From: Patescibacteria group bacterium
GTDB taxonomy: Bacteria; Patescibacteriota; Minisyncoccia; Phycocordibacterales; UBA12079
Length of the DNA: 7,036 nt
Assembly: GCA_018821685.1 (NCBI GenBank)
Contig: JAHJLO010000004.1
Location: 1-7,036, forward strand
Direction of reading: 5' to 3'
This document shows, in pieces, positions 5,968 through 7,036 of this stretch (position 1 is its first letter; each line of letters starts with the position of its first letter). The position numbers were made by a program, and so were the translations under genes. Below the pieces are notes generated by a model, which was not told where the DNA came from, did not search any database, and saw nothing but the letters and a program-made list of their open reading frames with translations.

Positions 5968-5995
5968 GCTAGTTTTAGTGATTTTAAAAAATAAT

Positions 5996-6001
5996 TATAA
6001 A
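5996..6001 (+). promoter_or_regulatory. Possible -10 element for the anchored protein gene
   Basis: TATAAA lies 13 bases before the ATG at 6015, in a 47-bp AT-rich spacer with no Shine-Dalgarno sequence and no terminator after argS. The match may be chance in such AT-rich DNA. Confidence 0.22.
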
Positions 6002-6014
6002 TTAAAAAACAAAC

Positions 6015-7001
6015 ATGAAAACAATATTTAATATAATAGTGATTGTTGGCTTAACTTTAGGAGCAGTTTTCCTTTATGGATCTTTTAAAAAATCTGAGTT
6101 ATCAAATACTGAAAAGATTGAAAATGGTGAAAGTGAAATTATTGGAGAGAGAGGGAATATTTATACAAGAAATATTGTTGAAGACTGGAATGATTACAAA
6201 AATACTGAGTATGGATTTTTAATTCAATATCCTCAAGATTGGGAAGTTCAAGAATCTTTAAAACCTCAAAACCCAAAAGCTTTGCACGAAATTGATTTAC
6301 ATCAAAAAGAATATGAAATGGCCCGTGCCTATATTACAATTCAAATTTTTGATAACCCCGAGGAAGAAAGCGTGAGTATTTGGTGGGACAAGTGGTTAGG
6401 CGAAGAAGACCAAAAAGAAGCTGATTGTCAGGCTGAATACAAAGGAGAAGCTCCTTGTTTATTTTTAAGGGGATTAGTCGAGGATGAAAAAGATTCTACT
6501 CTTTACGACTTACCTGTAAAAACAGTTCAATTGTTTCAATTTGATAGTAGTAAGGAATGTAATTACATAAGTCATGGTGGGTATGTTTATGGAATTTGTT
6601 ACGACGGTGTAAATCCGAATGACCCTAATTTTGAAGTTAATAGAGAAATAACATCAAAAATGTTTTCCAGTTTCGTTTTTAATTCTTTGTTAAAAGAAGA
6701 GGAAACTATTATCTCCAATAACTCAGGAGATAAAGGTTTTGAGCAGGATGTTCCTGGGAATTGGCAAAGTGTTGATGACTCAAAAAACTTGATGGTTTTG
6801 AAAGAAGAGGGTACTCTTGAAAATATCTACGACGGGAAAAAGGTGGATTCAGGAACTTGGTTTATTGATGGTTATAAATTGAAAACAATGGTAGGAGGGG
6901 AAGAATATGTTTATACGGTAGTGTTCGCCGGAAGAGAAAGATTGGAACTATCTTATTTGCCGAGAGGGAATACTTTGCATTTTGTAAGGATTAATGAATA
7001 G
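6015..7001 (+). CDS. Membrane-anchored extracytoplasmic protein, PsbP-like plus lipocalin-like parts
   Basis: I do not recognise a named family for this 328-residue protein. Residues 5-22 form one hydrophobic segment after a short basic start (MKT). No lipobox Cys follows, so it is probably an uncleaved signal anchor with the rest outside the membrane. Residues 57-79 (YKNTEYGFLIQYPQDWEVQE around 61-80) resemble the opening of PsbP/PsbP-like domains. Cys138, Cys148, Cys182 and Cys195 could form two disulphides, fitting an extracytoplasmic site. Residues 246-326 look like a small beta-barrel of the lipocalin-like/DUF5640 kind: GNW, then a Gly-Thr strand, IYDGKKVDSGTWFIDG, and a final LHFVRI strand. 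The linker around 225-245 is rich in Glu, Ser and Asn. The gene starts 47 bp after argS with no Shine-Dalgarno sequence. A surface or envelope role is inferred from topology only. Confidence 0.75.
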   Translation: MKTIFNIIVIVGLTLGAVFLYGSFKKSELSNTEKIENGESEIIGERGNIYTRNIVEDWNDYKNTEYGFLIQYPQDWEVQESLKPQNPKALHEIDLHQKEYEMARAYITIQIFDNPEEESVSIWWDKWLGEEDQKEADCQAEYKGEAPCLFLRGLVEDEKDSTLYDLPVKTVQLFQFDSSKECNYISHGGYVYGICYDGVNPNDPNFEVNREITSKMFSSFVFNSLLKEEETIISNNSGDKGFEQDVPGNWQSVDDSKNLMVLKEEGTLENIYDGKKVDSGTWFIDGYKLKTMVGGEEYVYTVVFAGRERLELSYLPRGNTLHFVRINE

Positions 7002-7036
7002 AATAAAAAAGTAAAGAAAAAATGAACGCCCCACCC

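Noticed and set aside
7002..7036. Start of another gene at ATG 7022, or the left arm of a terminator (GCCCC run)
   Set aside because: Only 15 bases remain, with no Shine-Dalgarno sequence, and the possible second arm lies outside the window, so neither can be supported.

Overview
The window reads as a compact, AT-rich bacterial chromosome segment with every gene on the + strand. The likely source is a Candidate Phyla Radiation (Patescibacteria, for example Parcubacteria) genome. This is an inference from an atypical thymidylate kinase-like protein, an archaeal-style thymidylate synthase fused to MtrA-like and DUF4346-like domains, an arginyl-tRNA synthetase with an FHIGH signature, and a mix of Shine-Dalgarno-led genes and genes that look leaderless. 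No 16S rRNA or other decisive marker is present, so the assignment is moderate at best.

Layout. Positions 1-152 hold a weak terminator-like hairpin and a good sigma70-type promoter (TTGACT, 17 nt, TATACT). This drives a two-gene operon: a thymidylate kinase-like P-loop protein (153-743) and flavin-dependent thymidylate synthase ThyX (757-1770), closed by an intrinsic terminator (1789-1823). Next comes a 478-residue thymidylate synthase of the ThyA fold (1852-3288), with an MtrA-like domain in front and a DUF4346-like domain behind. A 125-bp spacer leads to a Nudix hydrolase-like gene (3414-3839). That gene overlaps by 29 bp a small zinc-ribbon protein gene (3811-4032), and the pair ends at a strong terminator (4053-4084). 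Arginyl-tRNA synthetase follows (4114-5967), then a membrane-anchored extracytoplasmic protein with a PsbP/lipocalin-like look (6015-7001). The last 35 bases are too short to assign.

How the genes fit together. The first three genes converge on dTTP: ThyX and the ThyA-type enzyme both methylate dUMP to dTMP, by unrelated chemistry, and the kinase-like protein would act on dTMP. A Nudix protein nearby is compatible with nucleotide-pool housekeeping, but its substrate cannot be read from sequence. ArgS and the anchored protein look like unrelated neighbours.

The most interesting points are: two non-homologous thymidylate synthases side by side; the three-part MtrA-like/ThyA/DUF4346-like fusion; the kinase-like protein with Glu-Asp-Tyr where dTMP kinases have Asp-Arg-Tyr/His; and a composition change between the tmk-thyX operon (about 40-50% GC in sampled lines) and the rest (down to about 17-32% in sampled lines). 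I found no CRISPR array, insertion sequence, tRNA, rRNA or defence system.
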